From: Gorsachius magnificus
Taxonomy: Eukaryota; Chordata; Aves; Pelecaniformes; Ardeidae
Direction: 5' to 3'
DNA: 64,000 nt
Assembly: GCA_034008185.1 (NCBI GenBank)
Contig: CM067081.1
Coordinates: 27,278,806 to 27,342,805, forward strand
Below the pieces are notes generated by a model. It was not told the DNA's origin, ran no database searches, and was given only the letters and a program-made list of their open reading frames with translations. Made by a program: the position numbers and the translations under genes. Within the stretch, counting starts at the first letter, position 1; each line of letters opens with the position of its first letter. Shown one piece after another: positions 26,125-38,170 of this stretch.

Positions 26125-27141
26125 TGATCTTGTAACCTCTTACTAATGCTTACATTTTTGTGCCTGGCTCAAGCCCCAGGACAGAGACTGTGATGTTGTT
26201 AGTTTTTGTTTGTTATTTCACTTTTACTGATTTCCTATTGTTAAATAATCCAGAGCAAATGATATGCTACACTAGAAAGTATGGCTGCAGTCCTTTTCCT
26301 CCATACCCGAGCACGGCACGAACTCTGGTGGAGACAGCCTAACCTGCGCAGAACATTATCCCACCTGCTCCTGAGGACCCATGCGTTGTACAAGTCCATT
26401 CCTGTGGCTTGCCTGCCTGTAGACAGAGATGCTGTGATTGCTAGATGGAAGTGAAATCTGACAGCTTCAGGACGGAGGGATCCCCCCGTCCCCATCCCTG
26501 TCCCGTACAGCCAGTTGGCTACCGTCCCTGACCTCGGGGCCAGCCAGCAACCAGGCTGAGCAGTGTCCCTGCTGCACACATATGCACGCTGCAGACACAG
26601 TCCACCCCAAACAGCTCTCACAGAGGTATGAACAACACAAATGGTCTGAAGCTGCTCTTACTTGCCAGCCAACTAGGCTCAGGCTCACATGTTGTCAGCA
26701 GAGCTCACACCCAGACTCCCACAAACACAGATCTGGACCTGTGGTCCCACCAGTAGCCAGCTCTCACCCCGGCTCCCAGTGCCTTGTCCCCAGACCTGTG
26801 GTCTTTCCAGTAGCTGGCTCCCAGACCTCTCACCCTGTCCTGGCTTGTAGTCCCCTGGTGTCTCACACACAGATACGTATATATAAAGAACAGAATAGAG
26901 AGCACTCTCAGCCAGGAAAATAGTTATGCATAGTGTTTAATAAGAAGACAGGACAGACTGCAGTGATCAGCTGCCAGAGCTTGGCCAGACAAGGATACAA
27001 CCAAAACCTTTTTTATACACAGCTGGCCCCTATTATCCACTCCATTTTCCCATACTTGGTCCTTCCGCATCCACCTTGGTCCCTCCTTTCTTCACTTGTG
27101 TCCCTTCCCTTAACAAGGGATAATTAACATCATGTCCTACA
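26125..27141 (-). mobile_element. LTR-like block of an endogenous retrovirus (boundaries uncertain)
   Basis: Read on the minus strand, the block starts TGTAGGACATGATG at 27141. It has a TATAAAAAAGG box at 27008-27018 and an ATTAAA polyadenylation-type signal at 26937-26942, about 70 bases further on. That is the spacing of a compact avian LTR promoter and R region. Beyond lies GC-rich sequence with a 57-bp imperfect tandem repeat. A possible right end is ...GATCA at 26125, flanked by ttaag, against ataag beside the TG end (4 of 5 bases match, a weak target-site duplication). No gag, pol or env reading frame is seen next to it, so it may be a solo LTR or LTR plus leader. Alternative: unrelated unique sequence; the plus strand also has a TATATAAAG at 26879. 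Confidence 0.4.
26736..26849. repeat. 57-bp imperfect tandem repeat, two units
   Basis: Two diverged units begin gacctgtggtcccaccagta (26736) and gacctgtggtctttccagta (26793), each followed by a gct-ctcaccc/gctccca section. A weaker third relative may lie near 26530-26560. The repeat lies inside the LTR-like block. Confidence 0.6.
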
Positions 27142-29951
27142 ATAAGTTCTGCACTTTTCCGCAATTCCCTTCAAGCATCGCATGAAAAGTTTTACACAAT
27201 CCCAAAAACCCCCTCAGACATCCCCAAATAAGTTTTCTCTTTCCCATGAGATTCATGGTAAATCTGTTCCTCACTCCTCCTTTATCAGGTACAAAGTCCT
27301 GGTTGAACCTCCTCAAGGCCTTGAGTGGCTCCTTTGGTGGCCTGTCCACCAGTGACCTGAGCACTCTGGTCTTCAGGAGTCTCTCTGTTATCTCCTGTTC
27401 TTTGGGGTTTGTGTATCTGGGTGTTGTTTATTACTTCTTATGACTCTCACCCTCGTTTTTTTATGCTGAATAACCATTAACCAGATATCCCTACAGAACA
27501 GATTCCTTCTATGCCAAGGTAGCTACACAGTCTTCACTTGCCCCATACCTTTTACCTTCCACACACCCGTTCATTCTGCACGTCCTTACACAGATTTACA
27601 TCCATTAACTTTAGGCACTGAACTGAGTTTTCTATATAGTCAAAGGGGAGAGGGAAGTTTCAGTGAAAAATGCAATTGCCTCAAAAGTAAATCGGTTTCC
27701 AGGAGCAACTTGCTCTTTCTTGTCCTGAGAGGGAATCTTAAGGCTATTCTCCCAATTTGAGGAGGGATCATGTCTCTCATAGGCTGACTAAAAAAAAAAA
27801 AAATCCTGAACATGGGAAAACTGAAAAAAACCCCAACCAAACACCCCACAGCTTTTCTAACTCTTTCTAAGACGTTTGGAGTTCACTGAAGTAATATATG
27901 AAACATGACTTCATGTGACAGGATTTAGTCAAGAAAAGTCTATAACATAAGAGAATAGTTACCTTCCTTGTTTGGTGTTCATAGCACAGGTCACTGTGGC
28001 CTGGCAGCTGGAAATCTGACAGCATATTGGTGTAGCTGACCCAGAACCCTTCCACTCTTCTTGCATATGCACAAACAGGGTTTTTTCTTCCTTTTTTTTT
28101 TTGTTGTTCATTTTCTTCAGTCTTTCCAGATGCAGGTCCCAAGCAGTCTTTCTCCTCCCTTGCTCACAGTGGCAACAGTTGGGAACCACTAGATTCAGAC
28201 CAACAAGATGTTTGCCTTTGAGTGATGAGCAGACCTTGCATCAGTGCGAAGCAGCATTCCCTCCATGTTCTGAACCATGCATTGATCCCCGCAGCCCCGA
28301 TGATAAGTATGGTGCATATCTGCTTACAATCTCAAAAAAAAAAAATACAAATCCCGACCAGTCAGATTTTGGCATAAGCCTGACAACTGTGTCATGCTGC
28401 AGTCACAGTGTGCCTTCACTCATGAAAACCTCTGTCTTAGTAAAGCTCAACTTATGAATATGGAGAGACGGGAAGATTCTGCTTTGTACTTCTGTGTGCT
28501 TTAAAAGCTCCTTTTGAAAGGCAAGGGTGAGGGCTGGGCTACAAGAGGCACGATTCCAAGGAGCTGCGTGCACGCCTATCACCGGAGGATTGCCGCGCTC
28601 ATCAACACCATTGCGGGATCCAAGGATGGTGGTATCTCTCTTTTTTCCTTTTCCCCCTCTTTCCTTTTCTTCTCATAAATGTTTCAATAGGACCCACGTT
28701 GTTTGCCATTACACTTTCCCAGTTCAAGTTGGTTCTATAAACATTTAAAAAAATAAAGCATTCAACTGATCATTTGGTGTCATTTCACCTCAGTTTAGCC
28801 CAGGGGAATCACAAACCTACTATGAACCCCTGAGTTAACCAGCCTGGGTCGGAACCCTGCTTTACTCCTCTTTCCATATTCCCATGTTGCTCAGCTGCAG
28901 GCTGGCTGAGCTGATGGGAAAGTGAAGATGGGCACCTATGTAAAGGAAAAAAGACTGACTGTAAACTAGCCCCACCAGGGCCCCTAGCAAGATCCTCAGC
29001 ACAACTGACAGCCCACACCATTGCTCAAAGCATCCTTAAATTTGATTATTCCTACTTTTTCATGAACGGAAAACAAAAGGTCACTGAAGTCAAATATGGT
29101 TTGAGTCTCATGGAGTAGCATTGCAAACTATCAACATTTCTTTGACTAGGGTATTGCTAGTGACTTGCTGCAGTCTCACACTGCCTCTCTTGTTGGCCCA
29201 TAGCTCCTTTGGCAGCTGTGGTGAGTGAAAAACCTCCCTTGGTGGCTTTTGCATGGTCATTTCTACTAAATTTCCAAGTGTCGTAATCTAGTGTGTGTTC
29301 TAGCTTGATAGAGAAGGTGATAGATAATCCTGAGACAAGTCTGGCCCCAGTTTCTGGAGAGCAAAACACTGCACACACATAAATACAGAACTGTCAGAGC
29401 TGCTCGTGGGAGTACCTCCTGGTAACTCATAGCAGGGTGCCAAGGGGCTTGGTGTCTCAGAGAGCATCTATGATAGATCTACCTATACTTGGTGTCTTTA
29501 TAAATGACGTGTAGCCACACAAACAGCCCTCAGAAGACCGATGACCCATTATAAGACTAAGAAAAATTATTCCTCCGAGGGATGGGTTGTACACTTGCCA
29601 GGATCCTCTTCTTCTGCATGTTGCATACACCTGATGTATTGACACTCAGCAGTGAAGATGAATGGCTGAGGTACAGGTCCTGAAGGACTCACATGTGTCA
29701 GGAATACCTCCATGCCATGGCGCGGGCTGGTGGTGATGGATGTCCAGGCATTAGATGCCTCTTATGAGTCCTTTCATTGCTTTGAAGTGTTTTTGCAGTG
29801 TAACTATGGGAAAAAATCAGTTAAGCACAGGGAAGTATTTTTATGCAGGGTATACCATAAACATCCTAGAAGGCTGTCAGAGTGCCTGAGAAATCCGATC
29901 TTGGATATATCTTGAATAACCAGATAGTGCCTAATATAACATCATCTGTGC
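27142..29951. other. Non-coding sequence, no recognised element
   Basis: Mixed composition. A minus-strand frame at 27137-27364 borders the LTR-like block and might be a degraded remnant of the same element (PPKEPLKALRRFNQDFVPDK), but no retroviral motif is visible. Short poly-A and poly-T runs occur near 27789, 28091 and 28333. Confidence 0.4.
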
Positions 29952-30432
29952 TCAGTTTTGGGCCCCTCACTACAAGAAAGATGTTGCGTTGCTGGAACAG
30001 GTCCAGAGGAGAGCAACCAAGCTGGTGAGGGGTCTGGAACACAAGTCATATGAGGAGCGGCTGAGGGAACTGGGGTTGTTTAGTCTGGAGAAGAGGAGGC
30101 TGAGGGGAGACCTTATCGCCCTCTACAACTGCCTGAAAGGAGGCTGTAGCGAGGTGGGGGTCGGCCTCTTCTCCCTGGTAACAAGTGATAGGATGCGAGA
30201 AAATGTCCTCAAGTTGCACCAGGGCAGGTTTAAGCTGGACATCAGAAAACATTTCTTCACTGAAAGAGTTATCCGGCACTGTAATGGGCTACCCATCCCT
30301 GGAGGTATTTAAAAGATGGGCAGATGAGGTGCTTAGGGACATGGTTTAGTGGTGGGATGGCAGGGTTAGGTTAACGGTTGGACTTGATGATCTTAAAGGT
30401 CTTTTCCAACCTAAACAATTCTATGATTCTCT
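29952..30432 (+). mobile_element. CR1 LINE, 5'-truncated, plus strand
   Basis: Begins cagttttgggcccctcacta and reads through the CR1 ORF2 C-terminus ([40 protein letters not shown]). It ends with ggtcttttccaacctaaaca and attctatgattct at 30418-30430, the CR1 3' terminus. Compared with the other copies it lacks about 19 bases where they encode PREVVES, which shifts the frame and ends it at 30312. It is opposite in orientation to the CR1 copies at 8866 and 24322. Confidence 0.9.
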
Positions 30433-33400
30433 GATCTTTTTCCCCCTTTTATTTCCTGTAGGAGATCAAACAGCTGTTCGTGGTAATAACTGAATTTGTC
30501 CTCTGGTTAAAATAATTAAAGAAGAGTGTATTCTTCTGGAAAGCAAGCTGTGTTGCAGTAGTTGCTCAACGCCATATAACACTCGCCATGTTGGCTTCTT
30601 CTGTCAGGAGGAAAGCAGCATGAGCTCTTCCCAAGGAACAGTCCCATATCACTTCACATGCCTGGGCTTTGTACCACACACGGACGAGTTCATAGACAAA
30701 ACTGTTATATTCCTTGAAAACTGGTGTTCATAAAAGTTGTACATTATAACATTTGAATTAATTAATTATTTGTAATATTTTCATTAATTCATACAGGCAT
30801 AAATTTTAATATTGAGGAGGTGCATCAGAAAGCAAAGTGAGCCCACTGTTAAAAAAAGAAAAAAAAAATTATCCTCTAGAAGAATTGCTCATTGTTTCCC
30901 TTTTACTTTGCTTCCATGTATTTTACTGCTTTTCCCCCTACTGAGCATTATCCAAATTTCTCAAGTTAAATCAACTTAAATATATTTCTTTCTCCTCTAT
31001 GTCTTTTGCAAAGCAGACACTAATATCAAAAAATTCATCTGCATTGTTTACTCTTTACTGTTTTAATTATTCTGCATTAAATATGGGACTGTAAAACCAG
31101 CATTTAGAAACTTCGTAAAAACAATAACAGCCATACCAATTATGAGTTTGATAATTCTTTATCCTTCATTTTCTGTGCTCCATAACGCAGTGAATACTCA
31201 TAATTTAGCAGTCAGAGACCTTTCACTGTGATTTTTTTTTTCTAGAAGTCTTACATATTGGAATTTATTTAAGGTGCATTGCCCCTTTTCCCTGCCAACA
31301 CGTGGTAAAGTTTCAAACCAGCCCTGCTGATTTACATGGCAGTTCTGTAAGGAACACTGCAATGGCAGTCCTGGTGTTTTGTTGGGGGGGATACATTTCT
31401 TGCTAACTCATTATTGGAAGTTTGATAACACCTTGAAATAAGACAGGCCTCTCCTTTCGTCCTTCCAAAAGTTGGGGGAGAAAGAATGCGTGCCTTTGTT
31501 ACAGTCACACAGTTTTTCTTCCCATCTAGCTAAATGTTGACCTTTTAAAAATCCTGCCTGAAGATGCGTTTTAACAACACGTGTCAACGGCAGATTCTTG
31601 GGTGAGCTGGATGGTGTGGAAAAGTAGATGTCAAATAGTGACTTACAGACACAAAACCATGGACGTGCGAAGCTGAGAAACCACACTTGTGTGTTAACCA
31701 CAAAGGGACTTGAAGAAAAGTTTAGACTTTAATCTCTTCTTTGTACTCTTGGTCTATTTTTGTTCTGGAACGAGGGAAAAGTTGGTTTCACCTTTCAGTT
31801 CTTATGCAACAGAACAAATTTAGAAAAATGTTTACATTTCTTCCTGAAGGTTTTTGCTCTGACTATGGCTATTATAAAAGTGCTATAACAGGAGCTCAGG
31901 AGAAAAAAATTTCATTTCCCTTATGCTGTGCAAATGACAGCACTGTGTGCGTATCCAGTCCCCTCTGCCGGCACAGCTCGGTCAGTCTTAAACTGAATAA
32001 GGGGCCCTTTATAACTCAGTTGGTTCTTCTTGCTTAACAACCACATTCTCCTAAAGCTACCAGTTTTCTGTATGACGAAAACCCCCCTCATTTTCAAAGA
32101 AAAAAAGAGAAGCGAAGAGATGGAGGAAAGCACAGACCAGAGTCAAGGTTGGTTCACTTGCCAGCTCTTTGAAGAAGGAAGCAGAAGGCAGCAAAAGCAG
32201 AGCTGTGCCATGTAATTTTTTTGTTGTTTCCTCTGCTTTTCAAAGTGCCTTGTCTCTCTGATCTCTAGCAGATAGGTGCTGTAGCCATTTTTCAGCACAA
32301 GGCTTATCTTTATATGCCACCTTTGGATCTGCATTTCATCGTGAATGGCAAGACAAACTTTCCCTACTGATCTTCACAACAACTCGCAAGCAAAATGGCA
32401 AGCTATCACACTTCCATTCTCTTAATTTCTTTTTCTGACGCTCGCTTTTACGTATCTTTTTTTTTTTGATCATGCTCTCTCAATGAATGTTGGTGCTACT
32501 TGACCTTTAAATGTCAAAATCCATTTGAATGGTGTTTACTGTGAACCCTGCAGCCATATACCATATGTGAATGGCTAATATACATAAGAATCAAGAGATA
32601 CATTTCGTGATTCACAGCTAGGCTTATGAATTCGTTTTATTATTCCTATCACCTCCCCACCCCCATGAAAATAAATTTGCAACTAGCTGCTGCTATTTTA
32701 AGAATAGAGGAGGGAGAGAATATACAGGCAAGCTGATTGACATAAGTCAGCTAACTCTTCCAGCTAAAGGTCTGAGTCTGCAACCTGTTTCTTGTGGGTG
32801 GATCTCTGTGCTTCAATTGAGAAGCCTGCAGAATTTAAACCGAAATCAGCTCTAGCTAAGCTATAATGCATAAACTCTTTCTTTAACAGTTCTTCAGGTG
32901 AAGAACCACTTACAAAGTGGAGTCACTTTACATATTATTACTACCATTTTCCATTTGCTCCTGATGGGTTTTAACACACAAATATTCTCTGTATTTTAAT
33001 TTTGTGTTTGTCTCACCCTGGGCAATAAGAAAAGGTTTAATCACTGCATCTACCTAGGTGAAATCTAAAATCTGAACCAGATGTCCCATCTTTTCCCTTG
33101 AAAAGTTATGGAGAAAGGCAGGGCAGGGGAGCCAGTCATAAGGAAGGAACTGAAAATATTCCCAGCACAGTCAACAGTTTCATTCAGGCTCATCTCTCTA
33201 ACGCAAAGCTGTTTGGCAGTGATTCGGTTATAATGGATGTTCTGTACCCGTTTCAGCTAGGACAAAATAGCAGATTTTGTCCGGTTCTCATGCCAGTAAT
33301 AGAAAGACGATAAAAGGTCCCCTTCCTCCATCAATTACTGAAGCAGAACGTGACAGATTTTGAAGCCATTTATTCGAAATTACGCCCATGGCATGCTGCA

Positions 33401-36400
33401 GAAGAGAGTATGGATTTCTACTTGCAGCTCTCCTTTTGCTTGCAAAGGTGGACTGGCCCGTTTTACCCATTGGAAGGCCTTTCTGCCTGCAGAGGAGAGG
33501 TGTAGCCTTCAGGAAGGGAGAATGAAAAATACTGATTAACTTGCCACTGTTTCTCTCACTTGGTCTAGACCGGTAGAAACGGCTGTCACGAAGAAACAGG
33601 ATCAGGGCTCTGCTGTGCTGCAGAAGCAGTCCATGGCCTGAACAGCCTGTGGGAAACTCATCATTGTAGAAACCTGGGAATAACATCTTGCTGGGTGGCC
33701 AGCCAATAAACTCTAATAATCCCTTTTTTTTGGTATACAAAAAAATGCAAGCATGCACAATTGCCACCATTCATTCAATTTTCATGTTTCGTCTTTCTGA
33801 GTTAGAAGGCACAGACTGATTTGCAGGTTTCTACCGGTGATGCCTGTCATGTTGAGATGGAGACACCTCTAGAACATGACAGAATGATAGTGCTTACAAC
33901 ACCCACAGGAAACAGTTGTTATCCCACAGGCAAGTGAGAAATTGAGTCACCGTAGCACCATCATCTCTTGCAGCCCAGGCGAGTGTCCTAATTATAACAT
34001 CGTTCCCTATTCAGAATCGTCTAAGTAAAATGAAGCCTTAAAGTTAAGTACCTCAGTAGTATTGCGGAGCCTTGCCGGCACAACAAGCAGTCTCACATTT
34101 GAATTACAGACCTCTAGGCTAGAGCACGACCTGCGGAATGACCTCAGAAGGTACCGTAGGCCAAAGCAAGGGCTGTTCAATATTCCCCTGATAAAATGCC
34201 TTATCCTGAAGTAAACGGGGCATGGCCATCACTGGGAACTTTCCACCCAGCCATGCAGATCTCCCTCCTCGTGTTCACCAGTACACATACCGACCCAGCG
34301 CTATGCAGGTTTACTGAGCCTTCCTCCCAGTCAAAGGGGCTACTTTGATTACTTAATGGCCTTTAGAAAGCAACTTTAAAAGTAATCATCTATTCTTAGC
34401 TGCACCACTTCTCCTTTCAAAAATGTTTTCCCAAGAGCTCAGCTCAGATGAATGGGGTGTTGTCCACGGAGCTGTACGGCTTGCCTGCAATTTCCACCCA
34501 CCGTCCTGAAAAATGTACCTGATGATAGTTAAAGGTACAGTACAGCAGAAAGAAAGAAAATCCTCATACTAAAAAAGCAAGAAAATTCTCTTTCAGTTAG
34601 GTAGCCATCACAGGTATTGCAGATTTTTATGGTTTCGTGATATATTAGCCCCAAGTTTTCTCCATCGGTGCAAATTGCCAAGTGGGCTGGCATACTGTGT
34701 GCGCTCCCCACTCAGCACTACAGCACTGGTAGCAGTGATGGGTACTCCTGGAAAGCAATACCTATATTCCTCTGTGTTGAAAACGCTGCTTTTGGCAGCT
34801 GAAGTGGTGCCTTCTACCTGAAAATTCAAAGACATAAATAGAATACAAGTCATGAAAAACCTTTGGTATGAAGTACTTCCCACAGATTTGTTTTCATGGA
34901 GGTTTTGTTGAAAGAAAAGTATTTTAGAACAATAAGCATCAACATTTGGTACCGTGTTTCCACTTTTTTCCACAGCAAATAGCGTCCTTATGCCAGGGAA
35001 GCTGCAATCCAAGGCACAGTGCATGTCCTCTGAGCTGACTTTGATTTCCTACCTTTTCTTGCAGAAACCATAAGCTGCTTTTCTCAAAAACCATCTGCAT
35101 TTTTCAGGTTTGTGATGCTGCTATCCATTTAAGAGCCAGGTGCCTCAAAATAAACTTTAGCATTCAACTATGATTCTGAAGAAGCCTAAATGTAATCTTC
35201 CCAAGAGTCACCAGCTTCACTTGTCAGCTCATAGACAGAATACTTTTGATACCACCGCTTTGTTAAAATTGTCAAAATTACAACTTCAGGCTCTTCAATA
35301 TCCATTGTGTTTAAGGTCAGGGAAAAAGCAGAAGAGGGAGACTGACCTGTTATATTTAAAGTAATGCTTCATGGGCAACAACAAGAGAAAGAACTGACCC
35401 AGTAGGAGCAGAACTCCCAAAAATGTACATGTTAGAATTGTTGATTTGCCAGGGAGAGGGTGAAAAGGTTACAGAAAACCTCTTCAGCATTCCTTATTGA
35501 GGAAACCTTTTCCTTTCACTTGGTTATGATTACTCTCAGTCATCTTGTATGCACATAACATAAAATAGTATTTAAAAAAAACCCCCTATTTTATCTAACC
35601 ATTCTAGCAGAGCATTTTCTGTTTGTCAAACACCAAAGTATTCTGGATGACTGTGGAAAAGATGTATATTGTCAGTGTATGTGCAGTGATGTCGGTGATG
35701 CATTTATTTCTGCACTGGAGAAAAGTCTCTTAACAAGAAATCATCAAAAGGCTGAACTGCGCCAAAGACTTTTGAGGGATCTGAAATGGCGTAGAGCAAA
35801 GGATTTGCTGGTTAAGCTGCGTTTCATCATGAGGTGGCCAGTGACGGAAACAGAAGCTCTCCCCAGAAATAGCCTCCCTGCTTGGTTTGGATAAGAACAA
35901 GCAGAGCTGATGGGACCCCTCCACCGTTCCTGGTCTTCGTCCTAATAACTGGACTACTGGCTGGGCTGGCTGGCTTCGGCTTCCCCCCACTGGGCACCTG
36001 AGCGCTGCAGATCTCATCCTACGATTTCTAACTTTCCCCATTTAATGTACAGGGAGCATCAGCAGCAGATTTAGCATTGCAGATTCCCCTTCTGGAACCT
36101 AACTTTCAAGTCCTATATAATTTAGGCCCTCTTTGAACCCACTCCGTGAAGTCCTTTGAAAATCTGGCTCTCAACATAAACCTTAACGATGCATTCTGTA
36201 TTATTTTCTGTTTCACCCTCTTTTTAATATGCCCCTGAAAACATCTCCAGGAATCCACTGGATACTGTTAGACAGTTTTTGCACAGATATGTTGGGCGAG
36301 TATCTCAGCTATGTTTACACTTCACAGCTCAAAAGGAATGCCAAAAGCGTACAGGTTTACTTTAGAACATCTTCTCTTTTTTCTTTATATGAGAATTCAA

Positions 36401-37935
36401 CCAGTCCATTAAACCTGTTAAGCTTTATGTCTGCAAGTAAATAACTTATGCCCTCAGCAAGCCCCTTTTCTTCTGTAGCAGAAGTATTTTCCTTGCCTCT
36501 GAGCAATTTTTAGATTTAAAATAGTCCCTCAAAGGTATTTCTTAAATAAACCTCTCAAAGGCTTTTATAGAGTAACCTTCCTCCTCTCCCCCTGCTTTGT
36601 ACCAATGCTTGTTTTAAATTGAAGTTTATATGAAGTTTGATACTACAGTGGTTTTATAGAAATGCTGAACTTTCCCTCAAAATAACTCAGGCCAAAGCTT
36701 GTATGGACCAGTTTTCTCTTTCATTGCGTAAATCTATGATTTAGATTTTAGAGGGGAACGTTTGGAGTTTGGTTTGGGGGTTTTCTTGGTGGTGGTGGTG
36801 GTGGTTTTGCACATCCCAGCTTTGGCTGGGAAAGCAGCAGGGTGCTGTTTGTCCTCTGTAGTGTTAGCGTGCTCTGTTTTCCATTTTCTGGATCTTTGAG
36901 CACAGAACGTTCCTTCTTTCCTCCTTGGTATACGGGCACTGCTCCTAAATGATTGTTCCCTGAGTCCAGACAAGTAGTCCACAGAGCCGCATGAAGCAGT
37001 AAAATTCAAGTAATTTCCAGTTTTAGTGGTGAGAGGAGAGAGGGCAGAGAGTTCAGAAAGGCCACAGCAGGCATCACTGCGGCCATTGCTGGCATTAGGA
37101 AACAGATGGTGCTGGGAAATCACCAGGCTAGGAGATAATAAATGAACTCTTCTATGGCTCAGGCTTGCAGATGACCAACTTTAATAAAATGAATTGAAGG
37201 AATAAGTTTGCAGTACTGTGAAATGCTACCAGGAGAAAGTATGTGCTGCGGGTACCAGAGAACAGAAGAACAAGCCATTAAAGCAATCTTTGTCAAGGTT
37301 TTTGGAATATCTACCATGAAAATTGCTATAAATCCCTCCACTGATGCCAGCCCAGGGGGACAGTGTGACATGCTGGATCACCGCAGAGGCTTTAGCACAG
37401 GTTCACATCTCGCTTTAGCACAGGTTGACATCTTTTCCACCTCTACTCTTCTTAGCTTTTCCAAGAAATGCTAATTGCAGTGGTGTCCACAGAGTGGTAA
37501 AATAAGCCAACGATGGAGAATGCTCTGCTGCTCTGAGTCATAAGGAGCTGTCGAACGCTGGTATCTAATGTTAAAAGCATGCGTATTGCTGTATGTGTTG
37601 AATTTTCTCCTCATCGTCCCACCTCCAAAATGTGTCGCTCCAAGTTACTTGTGAGATCTTCACACGAAGGCCAGGGGGGCCAGGGGGAGGACAGAGTAAC
37701 TGCATGAACCCACCGCTGTAAGGTAACTCATACACATGTGCCATGTGCTAAAACCGTAAACCCTGGCCTGCCAGTAACAATCTGGGGCACGATAATCCCT
37801 TAATGAGCAACAGCAGGGGCTGAAGTGCTTAAAGTAAATCACTCCTGCATTTTAGCGAGTTGTTATTTATGTCATCACTATCAACAAGTGCAAATCCCGC
37901 AGGACTGGCGGCAGCTGGTGACCACTGCTACTGAG
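30433..37935. other. Gene-poor stretch
   Basis: No exon could be tied to a known gene. Worth noting are an unusually long minus-strand open frame at 33288-33770 and a minus-strand frame at 34608-35024 whose lower part follows a splice-acceptor-like sequence (see findings). Small repeats: (GGT)n at 36787-36805 and a 23-bp tandem duplication at 37389-37434. SOHLH2, which lies between CCDC169 and DCLK1 in mammals, would be expected in this interval but its bHLH exon was not found by eye. Confidence 0.45.
37389..37434. repeat. 23-bp tandem duplication
   Basis: Two adjacent copies of gctttagcacaggttcacat plus three bases. The second copy differs at one internal base (gttgacat) and at its last positions. 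Simple slippage product. Confidence 0.8.
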
Positions 37936-38170
37936 GGCTGGGCAGGGCAGGGCAGGCAGGGCAGGGCAGGGCAGGCAGGCAGGCAGGGCAGGCAGGGCAG
38001 GGCAGGCAGGGCAGGCAAGGGTAGGGCAGGCAGGGCAGGGCAGGGCAGGACGGGCAGGGCAGGGCAGGCAGGGCAGGCAGGCAGGGCAGGGCAGGCAGGG
38101 CAGGGCAGGAAGGCAGGGCAGGGCAGGGCAGGCAGGGCAGGGCAGGCAGGGCAGGCAGGGCAGGGCAGGA
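37936..38170. repeat. GGGCA/GGCA minisatellite
   Basis: About 235 bases built from alternating GGGCA and GGCA units (cagggcagggcaggcaggca and variants) with a few point changes. Unit order is irregular, so it is a degenerate array with mixed 4- and 5-bp periods. Consecutive GGGCAGGGCAGGGCAGGG segments fit the G-quadruplex pattern. The GC-rich flank runs on to about 38350. Frames through it (GRAGQAGQ on plus, PCLPCLPALP on minus) are translation artefacts. Confidence 0.95.
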
